Of a DNA stretch of 64,000 bases, positions 38,798 to 51,783 are shown in pieces (positions within the stretch are counted from its first letter, which is position 1; every line of letters begins with the position of its first letter). The DNA is taken from contig CM075857.1 in the NCBI GenBank assembly GCA_037975125.1, positions 69,829,899 to 69,893,898 on the forward strand. The letters are read 5' to 3'. Made by a program: the position numbers and the translations under genes. The stretch comes from Latrodectus hesperus. Lineage: Eukaryota; Arthropoda; Arachnida; Araneae; Theridiidae. The notes beneath the pieces are model-generated. The model was not told where the DNA came from and did no database searches. It was given only the letters and a program-made list of their open reading frames with translations.

Positions 38798-41187
38798 GTA
38801 AGTATTTAAAATAATTTTGGTTTTTTTTCCTTACTACACATGAATACATATCACTATATATAAAAAGTATTAATATATTGTGGACATTAAAATACTTTTA
38901 AAAATCTTATGTTATCAGGCTTTCCACTACGACGTGTCAAATTAAGCTGGAAATGTTTTTTTAAATACCAATCTAAATTTAATAAAAAACTTTTAATTTC
39001 GTTATTTTAACTGCAGATTTAACTACATGCCTTTGTTGTATTTAATGTTATTGGCGTTAAAATAATATGCCGTTTTTAATTCTATTTGATGTAATATAAT
39101 TTGACTACATATCATGGTTCAGTTATTCATTGCAAAGTGATAAACTGTTTTTTATAAAACATTCATGAAATTATTAACATACATCATTAACATATGAAAC
39201 CATTAATATCTTACATTAATTAATTAGAAAATATCAAAATTAACTAATGCCATCAATAAAAAATGTTTATATCAAAATTTCTTACAAAAATAGTGAAATA
39301 AATTAGATACCTTAATTTCTTACATAAAATAGTTTGTATTATTTCCTAAAATTTTAACTTTTTATTTCGTATAAAATTTTAATAATTACGAAAATAATAA
39401 TTTACATATTAATGGAATAAAGTTTATTGTTCCTTCATTGACTTTAGATAATTATGAACTAGGGAATTTTAAAGAATATCTTTGATACATTTAATACATA
39501 TATTTATAAATTATATCACATAAGTATATATTAAAAATTTGCTACTAAAATGTTGTATTTTTTTGAAATAAAAATCTGCTAATAATAACTTAGATTTTGC
39601 AAAATTAATGCAATAAACGTAATAATAATTAAATAATATGAATCATAAAATGATGCATATTGAATATAAGAGAATTCTTTGACTTTCATTGAAATAAACA
39701 AGTTAATATACAGTTGCTTAAAACTGGAAAAGAAATTGATTCATTTATAACCAGATAGAAAATACTGGAAAATGAAACAACTGTAGTATAATTATTGTAA
39801 ACATCCATAGATATTAATCAAGGTATTACGCAATAATATAAACTTTCAATGAAAAATTAATTTAATTATTTTCTTAAGGCTTAACTTAAGAAATTATACA
39901 TAATATAAAATATGTTTATATACATAACATAAATATTATATCAAACTTAAATTAGAAAAATATTTACAGCATTTTACCAAAATATAATATAAACTAATTT
40001 TGAAATGTCTTACTTTATACTGTTATTAATCATTTTGTAAAATATCCAATAACTGTGCTGCTTAGAGATTTTAAATATTGCGTACCGATTACATGTCATA
40101 ATTTCCATTCTAAAATTGGATAAATAACGTTTAATCGAATTATTCCAGACTTCTCTTGGCAGGCATACTTTTTTATCTTTATATATTTTATAAAAAGACC
40201 AATGACTAATATAAAATAAGAAAGTAATTCTATTATTTTCTGTTTATGAACAGTGGAATAAAAATAAAATATTAAAACTATCTCATTAAGAAATCAAACA
40301 TTACCATAGGAATTAATTATTTTTATTTGTAACTTTATATAAGTATACATAGTTTTATTTTAATTTCTTTTTATATTGAACGTTGGAAAAATTAATTAAG
40401 AAACGAAATATTTATGTATTAATCAAAAAATGAAATCTTTGTTTTTTATGAATGATTTGAGTGCTGAGCAAAATTAAATTATTTTATTTAATATTTCTAT
40501 TTTAAATAAAACTTTTATTTATTTTTAAGTTTTGACTTAAGCTTTATTTTTTCTTATAAAATAATTCTCTTTGCTTAAAGCAATTACTTTTACTTTTACT
40601 TTATTACTATAAAAATTCATTAAACATTACATTTTTCTAAATGTAGCAAATTAACTAATTGAGAAACATTTTATTAAATTTCCAAAAATAATATATCTTT
40701 GGCCAATTCATAAAAAAGAGATATTAAAACATTTAAGAATAGGAAATTATAACCAGTAAGGATGTATATGAATTGATTTGAGGTACTTTATACTTTATTT
40801 TAGGAAGATAAGCAAAGATTTTTCAATATTGGTATTGATTTTTTATTGATAATAACGTTATATTTACTTGAATTATACGTCTATAAATTCTGTTTCTGTA
40901 TTATACTGTAGAAATACTTCTAAGACTTACTTAGATAGCATTTGATGATGACTGTTCTAGAATAAGTAACAAACAAAGGCACGTTTTTACTTGTCGACAT
41001 TGTTTTACCATTAACACATTTTCCACATTTATACTAAAATGAGATAGAACTGTGATTAGAAGGAACTGTCCTATTTTGGTTCTTAGCAAGAAAGGAATAA
41101 TGATAATGTTTTTCTGAGCATTTTATTGACAAATCTCTTAGCCATCTGAAAAGACAATGTGTAATTACTGTAATAAAAACGAAGCAT

Positions 41188-41493
41188 TTGTTGCAGAAAA
41201 ATAATAGGGCTCAAATCCATACACATGCTATTCAACGAATTAGAAACCCAAGATCAATATTTTATTCAAGCTACTTTCGTGCACAAATAGAAAAAATCCT
41301 GTTTACAATAAGAAATGATGGAGGTCATTTCACTCGAATCATTTTGAAATTTGGAGTACATGCTCCTGAAGTATATGCATATCTATACTATACCATGTTT
41401 TGGCTATGCAGTTTTTTAGATTTTGCAAAAGATGGGAAGAATGAGTGTTGTCAGATGCGACTTTTCACCAAATCATCCTTCACATTTCTATGA
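41188..41493 (+). other. Unrecognised 101-codon open frame
   Basis: The longest non-repeat plus-strand frame in the central region (MLQKNNRAQIHTHAIQRIRN...). Amino-acid use is less skewed than in neighbouring chance frames and the DNA around it (40.91-41.76 kb) is less A+T-rich. I recognise no domain, signal peptide or membrane segment. It may be part of an old unclassified repeat instead of a gene. Confidence 0.2.
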
Positions 41494-42974
41494 AATTAAG
41501 ATCTGAGGTCAATGGTGGTAAAGGAAGGAGTGTAACTTCTCTGCATACCTGTCTACTGCAATCATCTAAGTATGCTTTATTATCTGAGCTGATGTGTATT
41601 GGGAAGAGACTCGTTTGAAGATTTTTATTATTTTTGCAAACAGAGCTCTTATTCTAAAAAATAATTCATTGGAAACGACGATGTTTATGCTTTTGTAAAG
41701 CTATGCTTCAACCGCTATTGCATCATCTAGACAAGAATTGCGAATCCGATTTCAGCTTCTGAAAAACATTCGATATGTCTATTTATCAGAGCTCATTGAG
41801 CGTTTCTATCTTCGAAATCGAAGCTTCTACTAATCAGTCACCGAATATAAGCTTTTCTTTACAAATGGTGAATGACCTATCGTTTTTCCATACATATGTA
41901 TTTATACGTGTGTATAATATAATTGAGATGCAGTCTGAATTAAGTGGAAGTGAATATAAATTAAACATAATCCCAAAAAGTTCTTTAAAAATGGTTGAAA
42001 TTCTCTATATTCTTTGCATAGATGTGAACCTTTTATTTTAGATAGAAGCTTTTAACTCTATTTTTTATTGAGTCTCACTTATATAGAGAAATCTACGGGG
42101 TTGTTCAAATCATAGAAAAAGTTTCAGGCATTCAGTGACACTTGAGATTTTAAGTCAGTAATTGACTTCAGTAAATTGGCAAAATGAGGGTAGAGTTGTG
42201 AACTTAATATTGTATTAAATTGGCTATATACATCTAAATATTATAATATTTCAATTTAATTTGAAATTTGACATTGCATATCCACCTTCTTAAAAATACG
42301 AGGTGAATGTATAGTAGAAAGGTTCATTTTCAATGAAATACAAAAATACGATAATTTAATGGTCTACAAGGATACAATATCACTAAGCTAATGACATAAA
42401 AATATCAATTAAACAATGATAATTAAAATTGAATATATTATGAAAGCTAATGATTAGAATAAGGGACTAATTTGGTATGAAATTCAAGTACAAAATATAT
42501 TTGAAATCATATACGAAATTCCCTGAACAAATTACTTTTTTTGACAATGAAAATTAATTTTATATAAAGACAACTGTTATTTTTTATATATACCGGCAAC
42601 TTCAAATTTCAACTTATTTAAATGATCATTTACAATAGCAACTTATTGAAATTCTTAGTTCGGTCATTTTTACAAATAATATAATTCAAATAAAACTGTT
42701 CAAGAACTAAAACAAAATTTGAATGAGACAAGTGTAAAATTAACTCTATTATATCGGTATTAAATAGTACACATAAATAATTTCGTAACAACAAATGATT
42801 ATTCTTTTATTCACTATAATAAATCATAAAAAAGGAGCATCCAAAGAAAAGAAAAATAAGCCATTTATAAGTATGTTTAAATTATAATAACTATGAAGTA
42901 TATGTTTATATATAAAAATAATAATAAGCTAATTATGACTCTTTTAATACTACAAAAAAGGAAAATTTCTCACT

Positions 42975-43035
42975 CAACTTACTCATTACAATCTAAGTTA
43001 AGTGACATTTAACTTAGATTGTAATGAGTAAGTTG
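42975..43035. repeat. Perfect inverted repeat, 27-bp arms, 7-bp loop
   Basis: caacttactcattacaatct... (42975-43001) is the exact reverse complement of 43009-43035, separated by gtgacat. It is the longest perfect hairpin in the window. Confidence 0.97.
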
Positions 43036-45179
43036 TATTATATAAATTAATGTGTCAATAATTCCACATAAATAATAACGCAAAATAAGTTAATATTCCT
43101 TATACATTCCAAAAATGGCTCAATAATATATTTTTAATGTCAATTGATTGTTTTTATCAAACTACTCTCTTAATCAAATACTTATAGTAGTTTACGATAT
43201 AAAGAATATAATTTTTATCAAATTAGTAAGAAATAAATTACAAGCAATAAGCACAAAAATATAAAACCCGAAATTAATTCAACCTATATCATACTTATTT
43301 AAAGAAAGTATAATTTAATAAATTTTCTAAGTTTTTTATTTTTAGAAACGATGTTTACATTAATAATATTAAAAAATAGGGGCAATCTCATCATTTTATG
43401 TTAATCTAATTACAATGCCTTATCAACAGTAATATTTTTATAAATTATACCGTTTTTATATCTAAATACTTTAAAATTAGGAAAATTGAATTTTAAATAC
43501 AATTGTGAAAAATTCGAGGATTTAAAATTAAATATTTAAGTTCAATTGATGTTGCATAGAAGAAGTTACTTCTAAAATTATCAATTTTTGATTCCAGAAA
43601 TAAAATGCAATCAACAGGAATATTATTTCTTAATGTAAAATATATCAGCACATATGTATTTATAACATTATTATTTGAACTTTTGAAAATAAAGTCAAGT
43701 AAATTAAGTTGATATTGGAACCCGTGTCATACCATTCGGAAATTTTTCATTATTAATATTTGCTAAAACACTAAATTTAAACTCCTTGATGGTTCTATTC
43801 TTGTATATCTCTGGTAAGTGCTTGAGAAATCAAAAAGCACTTGTTGTTGAAAGCGACTATGTATAACTGATAAATTACCAAATTCAAATGTTCTATACTG
43901 ATTCAGTCAAAGCCATTAGTTGATACAGACGTCAGTTCGTTCTTAGCATCAACTCATTGAATCATGTAGCATCACCTATAACGCGAGTTGAGAAGTTTAT
44001 TACTCGGAAAAGCTTATCTGCTCTGGAGTCTGAAAAGGAATTGATATATGATTTATATTTTTGCAATATTTAGAAGTTCATGAATATTATCAGGCGTAAC
44101 AATAGCTAAACAATGAATATTTTTTTACTTTCTCATAAAAGTTTATTTTAAAAAGGAAATTTAAACTTAAAATAATATACGTTTAACTTAATAATAATTA
44201 TTCACGTTTTCAAAATCGTAATATTAGATAAATAAAAATTCTTCAAAGTTCGTAGCTTAAATTCTTAAACTGTTTAACCAATTTGCGTTTAATTTGAATG
44301 AAGTTTTTTAATTTCCTATAATTTTTATTGAAACAATTTAAAGAAATCATTAAATAATTAGCTAGATGGCTAATTTATGTCTTTTTTTAAGTTTGCTTAA
44401 TCAGAAGGAATTTCGAACAAGATGCAGAAATTTTCATTTATTTTGAAGATGATTCACTTAAAATAGAGCAGTTTAGATATAACTCTTTTCCCTGTTGAAA
44501 TATTTTCCTTTTACAAAACACTGAAATAGATAATATAGACTCATCCTTCACATTATTTTTCTATGTGCTTATCTCTTTGTAAAGCAAAACATACTTTATT
44601 TGTCATGATTAAATTTTTAGACAAACGAGTTGTAAACATTAGTAGAAATCTTTGTAAAAAAGAAAATTTTGATACAAATCGTTACACATCAAAACGCACA
44701 AGAATATTGCTGCAATAAATCTTCTAAGACTTCTTGAAAGAAAAAAAACTCAAGCTCATAACTTCTTCAATTCGCTCTGGACATCAAAGTGTGGAACAAT
44801 ACTTTTTTTATAGTCCATAATATTCTCAACCCACAATAACATTCTTATAAGCTTGTTTTTTATTATATTAATTATGAATTTGTTGACTGGCAGCATAATA
44901 TCAAAATAATCTGCTGATATGTAAAAAGAAATATGAGTTAAAGATAATTTCAAAAAAGGAATTTATTTAAAGAATAGTTGAGTCTGTCTATCTTTATCAT
45001 AGATATGAAACTCATCATAATTGGAAGTCTTCTATTTTAATTTGTATTGAATATTTCGTATAGAAACTATATATTAATGCTACGGTAGTGTTCAAAGAAT
45101 TGATATGGTAGTAAAAATTCACTGACGCTTGAGATTAATGAAAAAAATTAAATTTAGTGAATAGGTAAAATGAGGGAAT

Positions 45180-45195
45180 ATCCTAAATTTAGGAT
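45180..45195. repeat. 16-bp perfect palindrome beside short direct repeats
   Basis: atcctaaatttaggat reads the same on both strands. Within the next 120 bp tctaaagaatcaa followed by tctattt occurs twice (about 45233 and 45290). Confidence 0.8.
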
Positions 45196-46502
45196 TCTAT
45201 TATTAAAAGAATTGAATTTCTTTTTATAATAGCTCTAAAGAATCAATTCTATTTTTAAATAATTCTAAGGAATTACATCATTCTATCATTCTAAAGAATC
45301 AACTCTATTTCCTTTTAATCTAAATTTAATATAAATATTGCAGTCTTAAAATTTATTATTTTTATAAAAGAGTCACGGTGGGTAAAGTTTAGAACATTCC
45401 TGTTTTGTGATAGTTTTTCTACATTAAACTTAATATAATTAGAAATTTTCTCTGTAGTTATCAAAAGATGCAGCTCTTTCATAATATATTACAGACCTGC
45501 TAAATTAAAAATGAGGCATATTATTTTAAACAAAATCCAATTTTAAAAATATATCTTTTAGAAAGAGTAAATTTTCATTTAAAAATAACACCAACAGGTT
45601 ATCACGGCAGAAAACATTTATTCCCAAAAGAATTATTTTTAAATTACTGAACTTAAAATTAACTTATTAACTCAATTTTGAACTTAAGTATTAAAAAACT
45701 ATCAGTCACTTTGTCATATTTTAAATTTACTCCATATTTTATATTTTAAATTTACTAATATCTTCATTTCACTAAAGCAAATCCAAAGTCAAGCACTTCA
45801 CATATCTATTTCTATAACTTTTTTTGCCTAAGAGCTTGATATTGGCGATTGTTTATTCTATAAATATTTACTGAGAAACACAATATGTTTTAATTAAGAA
45901 TTTTGTCAAATCTCGTCGTTTTATCTGGGGAATCACATTTTTCATATATCATCAATCAGTAAATTAAATTTAATCTAATTAATGCTAATTAAATGTTATT
46001 AACTTCAATCCAATCAATAAGATCTGATTTTTGTCTCGTCTTTAGAAGTTCTGTTAATTAAGTTGACTTTGTATTCTGCCTGCATCAAATAAATAACTCC
46101 CATTTATTACCTTCTCATAAAACGTGCCTAATTTGATTAATGCTACCGATTGATAATTTCGATTTCAGATATCATTGGAAAATTGCAATTTATTTAGTAT
46201 ACTTTATTAATTATTTTAAATAGTGAAAAATAATTGCAAAATTCTAATTACATATTTGATTTTAATTTATATTGCATAAATATATATGTGTTTACTGTAA
46301 GTTTATGAGTGCTTTGAATTTATAAAAATCTGTGAATTCTACTAGAATAAAGCAATAAAATATTTTTATCTAAATGAACATAGAGATTTTAATGATTTCT
46401 AATATTTTTATCTTGTGTTTAAAATATCTGTTGAAGTTACAGATTCAATTAGAATTCTATTTCGATTTTCATTTAGAACTTTTTAAAATTTGTTAATTTT
46501 AT

Positions 46503-46594
46503 TTTCTATACAAAATGTTTTTATTTCGTATTAGCGTATCACAAGGAATAAAAATATTTTCTATATAAAATGTTTTTATTCCTTGTGATATGCT
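46503..46594. repeat. Combined direct and inverted repeat
   Basis: agcgtatcacaaggaataaa... (46533-46554) and the inverse of 46573-46594 match at 21 of 22 positions. The loop plus right arm start repeats, as a direct copy, the tttctata(c/t)aaaatg block found 54 bp earlier (46503-46527). Confidence 0.9.
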
Positions 46595-46972
46595 AAAAAA
46601 ATCAATAATTTTTGAATGAATTTTTTATGGATAGATTCTTTTCTTTCGGTGTAAATTGAACTTTACTAAATCCTAAATAAATACTATGTTATCTAAAATT
46701 GAAACATTATTTACTATTTTTGCCTAAATGAAAAAAAAACTATTTTTCGCTATTAAAATTTTTGCTAGAGTATTTTATTCTAAATATGATTTTAATATTA
46801 TTACAATAGTGTTGCTTTTAAGATGCCATTTTTCTATTGATTATATATATTTCCTTGTGATTCTTCTAAATACCAATTGGCAGTTTTATATAAGGTATTT
46901 TTAATCAGCTTATATTTTTGTAAAGCAAAGTATGATTAAATTTTTAACTAAGGATATTAATTTTCCTATTTT

Positions 46973-47042
46973 AATAAGAAATATATCACAAATCTAAAAT
47001 ATATTATAATAAGAAATATATCACAAATCTAAAATATATTAT
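46973..47042 (+). repeat. Perfect 35-bp tandem duplication
   Basis: aataagaaatatatcacaaa...attat occurs twice head to tail with no visible difference, which suggests a recent event. Confidence 0.95.
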
Positions 47043-47639
47043 ATATTCACGTTTCTTACAAATTGCACTTTATGATGTAATTCATTAAATTCATTAATAA
47101 ATACTGCTTTTTTTATGAGTTTCTATTGAAAAATATTTTGAAATCTTTATTTTTTGACAGAACAATTATTATTAACAGAACAAAACTAATGTCATCTCCT
47201 AACTAATTAATCATAATTGACTTAGATGAGTTCATTTTAATAAGCCTTTTTAAAATTTATTTTGTGTTTTACTTAATTAAAGCTTTGACTCAGATGACAT
47301 TCTCATTCACGCTATATATTTAGCCCGAATGAAAACTAAATTTCTTTTCTTGACTTAATCTGATACCTCAAAAACAATGGTTGATGACAATGTCATGGAT
47401 ATCCCAGTATCTGAAAGGAATTATATAATTTTGTTGATACATCAATTTAATGTAATAGAATAAACATTAGAGTTGAAAACTTTACATAAGTATATAAATT
47501 AGTCATTAAATTCAAATTTAAAAATTTTAAGGAAAGCATAGGTGATTTAATTTTGGCTTGAAAATAATATTAGAAAATTACAAACTTTAATTACTACAAA
47601 GACTTATTAATCACTTAAGCAAACTATAAAGTTAAAGTA

Positions 47640-47656
47640 TGTGTGTGTGTGTGTGT
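47640..47656 (+). repeat. (TG)8 microsatellite
   Basis: Short uninterrupted TG run. Confidence 0.9.
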
Positions 47657-49025
47657 AGCTTAAATATTGCTCGAGATTTCTTTTAAGTTTTGATATATTT
47701 TTACGTTTACCTGTGTTAAAGTAGTACAATATATAATATGAATTTTAACCAAAACATTAGTAACAAACAATTCTTTCTATTATTAGATCTCTCTCATAGA
47801 TAAAAATATATAAATGAACACTGAATTAAAAGGTTACTCATCCATTTAGCAGCAAAAATGTATGATTAAAAAAAACAATGATATCCTTTCAAAATTAAAT
47901 TATATCAAAACCTTCAAACTAAAACTGTTTTTAGACACAAAATATGAAACATTAGCACAGACATTGCAACGTATCTTCAGAAAATGTAAAACCGCCTCTT
48001 TGAATTAATAGAAATAAATAGGTGAATTTATTTATGCTTAAGACCATGTCAATTTGTTCCAAAAATAGAAATTTTTATATTTCTAGAATTTTTAATTCCT
48101 TAAATTCTGAGACATGTACGAGATATAAATTTAATTACGCCTAGATAAAACTCTATGATGAAAATATGCAACAAAAACTAAGTTATTCTTTCTCTTTGAT
48201 CTAATTATATTTCGTCTAAATATTTTAATTTGGTTATTTTTTAAAATATTTCTCAAAAATAATTAAATTATAATATTTTAATGAAAAATAATGTCCTATG
48301 CTAACTTATTGTTAACAATTACGAAAATATTATTTCACTTTTTCCATTTTTATTAAGGTTATAAGCTTCAAACAATGAACCAACCAATTATGAAAAAATG
48401 TAATAGCGATTTATAATCACTAATATGAAAAACATAATTATTAATTAAAATAATTTACACTCCATTAATAACACCGTGAAAGAAAAACATAGTCATATTA
48501 TTCTTTTTTTTACCAAATGTCAAAACTGAAAGTCACTTTTATTCAGGAATCCAAATATGTCTCCCATAATAAAATAAAAAAATTTAAAATGTTGAAGTGT
48601 CGCTAAACTTTTGTTTTAGAAGACTGTACTTTTTAAATATGTCAAATATCACATTAGAAAAATGTCAAACAGGCTTTAAAAGTATGGTACGAATTGTTTT
48701 CTGTCTGAATAGCTATAAAATAAATATTTAGATACAAGACATGTAAATATATTAAATAACTGGACATGTAGATAAGCATTTGATATTGTTTCAAGAATTT
48801 AAGGTTAATGTCTGAAATACATTTATAGACACCTTTGATCACTATAAATATAAACTATTAAAGAACGACAGAAAACATACAACAAATCTATATAATTTTT
48901 GACATAAAAGACAGTTTTTTTATATTTAATTAAGATCCAATATCACATTTATTAATTTTATTTCTTTAAAAATAATGCCAATATAAAATATTTCAGCAAA
49001 TGATAATTAGCTAATAGCATTATAA

Positions 49026-49193
<168 letters not shown>

Positions 49194-49923
49194 CAGATAT
49201 AAATGTATAAATATGCATGTATACATCATAATTCTTTTACTAGAAATTTTACATTAAATCTAACATTAATATATTTTAAGGAAAAAATACTCTGTATACA
49301 CTAAAAACGAAAATTTAAGTAAATATATTGATTCAAAATCCTTATTCATAGCCATAGGATTTAGAAGATGTGCTTGTGACAAAATTCAATTGAATAAGAA
49401 GATAAGAAGTTTAGCGTAATATTAAAATTTTCCAATACCTTCACAATAAATTAATCGGAAAATGAAATTAATAAAATTTACAATAATTAGAAAATGGTGT
49501 CAGTTGCGGCCTTCTTACGTGATTCAAACTTTTTAATATCACTTAAAACTCCACACTGTGAAAAACATTTTTGGAGTTTTACTAGCTCTTTGGTGATTGA
49601 AGTCATTTCGAAATTTTATTTGACGCGAAACTAGTTCTCAATCTGTTTTCAATCTCAAAGTTTTTCGGTAAAGTTCTTGAAATTTATTACAAAAATAAAA
49701 TCAATGCTAGAAATAATTGCTTCCGAAGTATTTTTTAGTATAAAATAAAGGATTAAATTTTTTTTGATAGTTAGGATTTTCCAATTGGAAAACAAAATCA
49801 CTTTTTTAAATGGTTTTAAGAATATAAATGTAAATTTATTATTATTAAAAATTTAAAAAAGAACCTTCATTAACAGTAAAAATATTCTCTTTTAAAATTC
49901 CTTTTAAATTTTTGATAAATGCA

Positions 49924-49925
<2 letters not shown>

Positions 49926-49977
<52 letters not shown>
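49926..49977. repeat. (AT)n microsatellite, about 50 bp
   Basis: Uninterrupted AT dinucleotides. Confidence 0.97.
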
Positions 49978-49980
<3 letters not shown>

Positions 49981-50214
49981 GTAATTATTTCCTTTATCAG
50001 GTTATAAATAAATTATAATGTAATTATGGAAAAGAAAATTCGCTGACTTAAATATTTTGTTCCTTGTACACTAATCTTCTAAAAAGATTTTTATAAAAGA
50101 TTTGACTTTTTTTCAATTTTTTAAAAGCTATTTCATAAAACATAAAGTCACTCTCAAAAAAAATTGCGAATAGTTTCATTCTAATTTTTTGAATAAAGAT
50201 TTCACAAAAGTTTT

Positions 50215-50310
50215 CCTCAAATATTAAGGATATGATTTCTTTAAATATTACGGATATTTTTCCTTTAAATATTACACATATTTTTCTTTTAAATATTATA
50301 TCTATATGTT
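50215..50310 (+). repeat. Degenerate 24-bp tandem repeat, four copies
   Basis: Each unit contains aaatatta followed by a variable ggat/cat/tct-atatt part. The period is steadily 24 bp across 50215-50310. Confidence 0.8.
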
Positions 50311-50947
50311 TCTAATGTTATTTGTAGAGTTAATTAAGGGATTTTATATATTAGAATTCAACATATTATTTACAAAATTTTGGAAACAAAAATTGATCAG
50401 AATCTTATCTAATTACATTTAGTTAACCTAACGTTTAATATATAAAATATGTGTTGATATAAATTATTCATATAGGAAAAATAATAAAAAATATGTAAAA
50501 AATAATTTACAATAATTAAAATAATGATTATACAAAAGAATTGTGACAATTTTCTTTATTTTCAAAAAAACAATTATAATATAAATGATCAAATAAAGAT
50601 TTTTTCTGTCAAAAACATTTAGAAGATAAAAACCTCTAATGCGTAAAACTTAATTGTGTTTCCAATTCTTATTAATTGTTTAATGTGAAAATTTGTGTGA
50701 GCTGCGAATGTATCTCAATATCATCATACTTTTCTAAATGTATAAAGGTATTTCTATCGATCTCATTTAAAATTTCACCAATGAATAAAGTTATACAAGA
50801 TCAAAAAAGGAATTTAATATCTTAAACAAGTTTCCTTAATAAGTTAGAATCGCAATTAAATAATAATGATGCACGAAGGAGGACTGAAGAAACTGGGAAA
50901 TGCTATCGTGAATAATAAAAAAATGTAAAAAAAATCTTTCAACTCGC

Positions 50948-50975
50948 CTTTTATCACTGTTAACAGTGATAAAAG
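50948..50975. repeat. 28-bp perfect palindrome
   Basis: cttttatcactgtt is followed at once by its exact inverse, with no spacer. The centre is gttaac. Confidence 0.97.
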
Positions 50976-51734
50976 TAGATCAATTTTTTAATAGATGACA
51001 GCAAATAACTCAGAAACATAAACATGACATCAAAAATAGTAAAAATGATACAAAATTTTATAAGAATAAATGGTACAAAATAAAATTCAGAACATGATAT
51101 ACTTGATAAACTTTTGCTGTACGTAAAAATTTGTTACAATTGAAAATGTATTTACATATAGAAAGTATAATTAAATGAATTTTTAATAAAAGTTTGCTAT
51201 GGTAAACTCTAAATAAATATAGATTTAAAATAAAACCTATACCATATAGCTCATAATAACTAATAATAAGATAATTAAGTATGTGATAATAATTTATACT
51301 AACAAATATAAATAAACCATTTATATACATAAGCTATTTTTGAAAAATAAATTTAACACAATTCGAAATTTAAATCATAAAATATTCTCTGTAAGTTTTA
51401 TGATATGTGTAATACATTATCTATTTTTTTAAAGCATAAAAAATAAAAATAATTATTTTTAATTACATTTTTCAAAAATTCATATAAAAATTGTCTACCA
51501 TATTATTATTTAAATCTAAAATTACATAAATAAATTATATTTTGTACCATATAATTAATTAAAGTTCATTGCATTTAAAATTACATAAATAAGAATATAT
51601 TTTTGTTCTTAAACATGTTTTTAAAAGGAATAGGTAATTTGTCTTATAATTAGTAGAAAATGATTTTCATTAATCATAAACAGAAATTATAATTTAATTA
51701 TACATGCTATTTATTATATAAATTTAGAAATAAA

Positions 51735-51783
51735 GTCGTGAACATTGAACATCGCAAAAAAAATCACTAGAAAATTGTGTGCA
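51735..51783 (-). pseudogene. Left-hand continuation of the Tc1-like transposase cut by the LTR
   Basis: Read on the minus strand beyond the LTR, this flank gives QFSSDFFCDVQCSRL. That resembles the stretch between the second Asp and the PWPA motif of Tc1-like transposases. Similarity is lost further left. The assignment is supported mainly by continuity with the remnant on the other side of the LTR. Confidence 0.4.
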
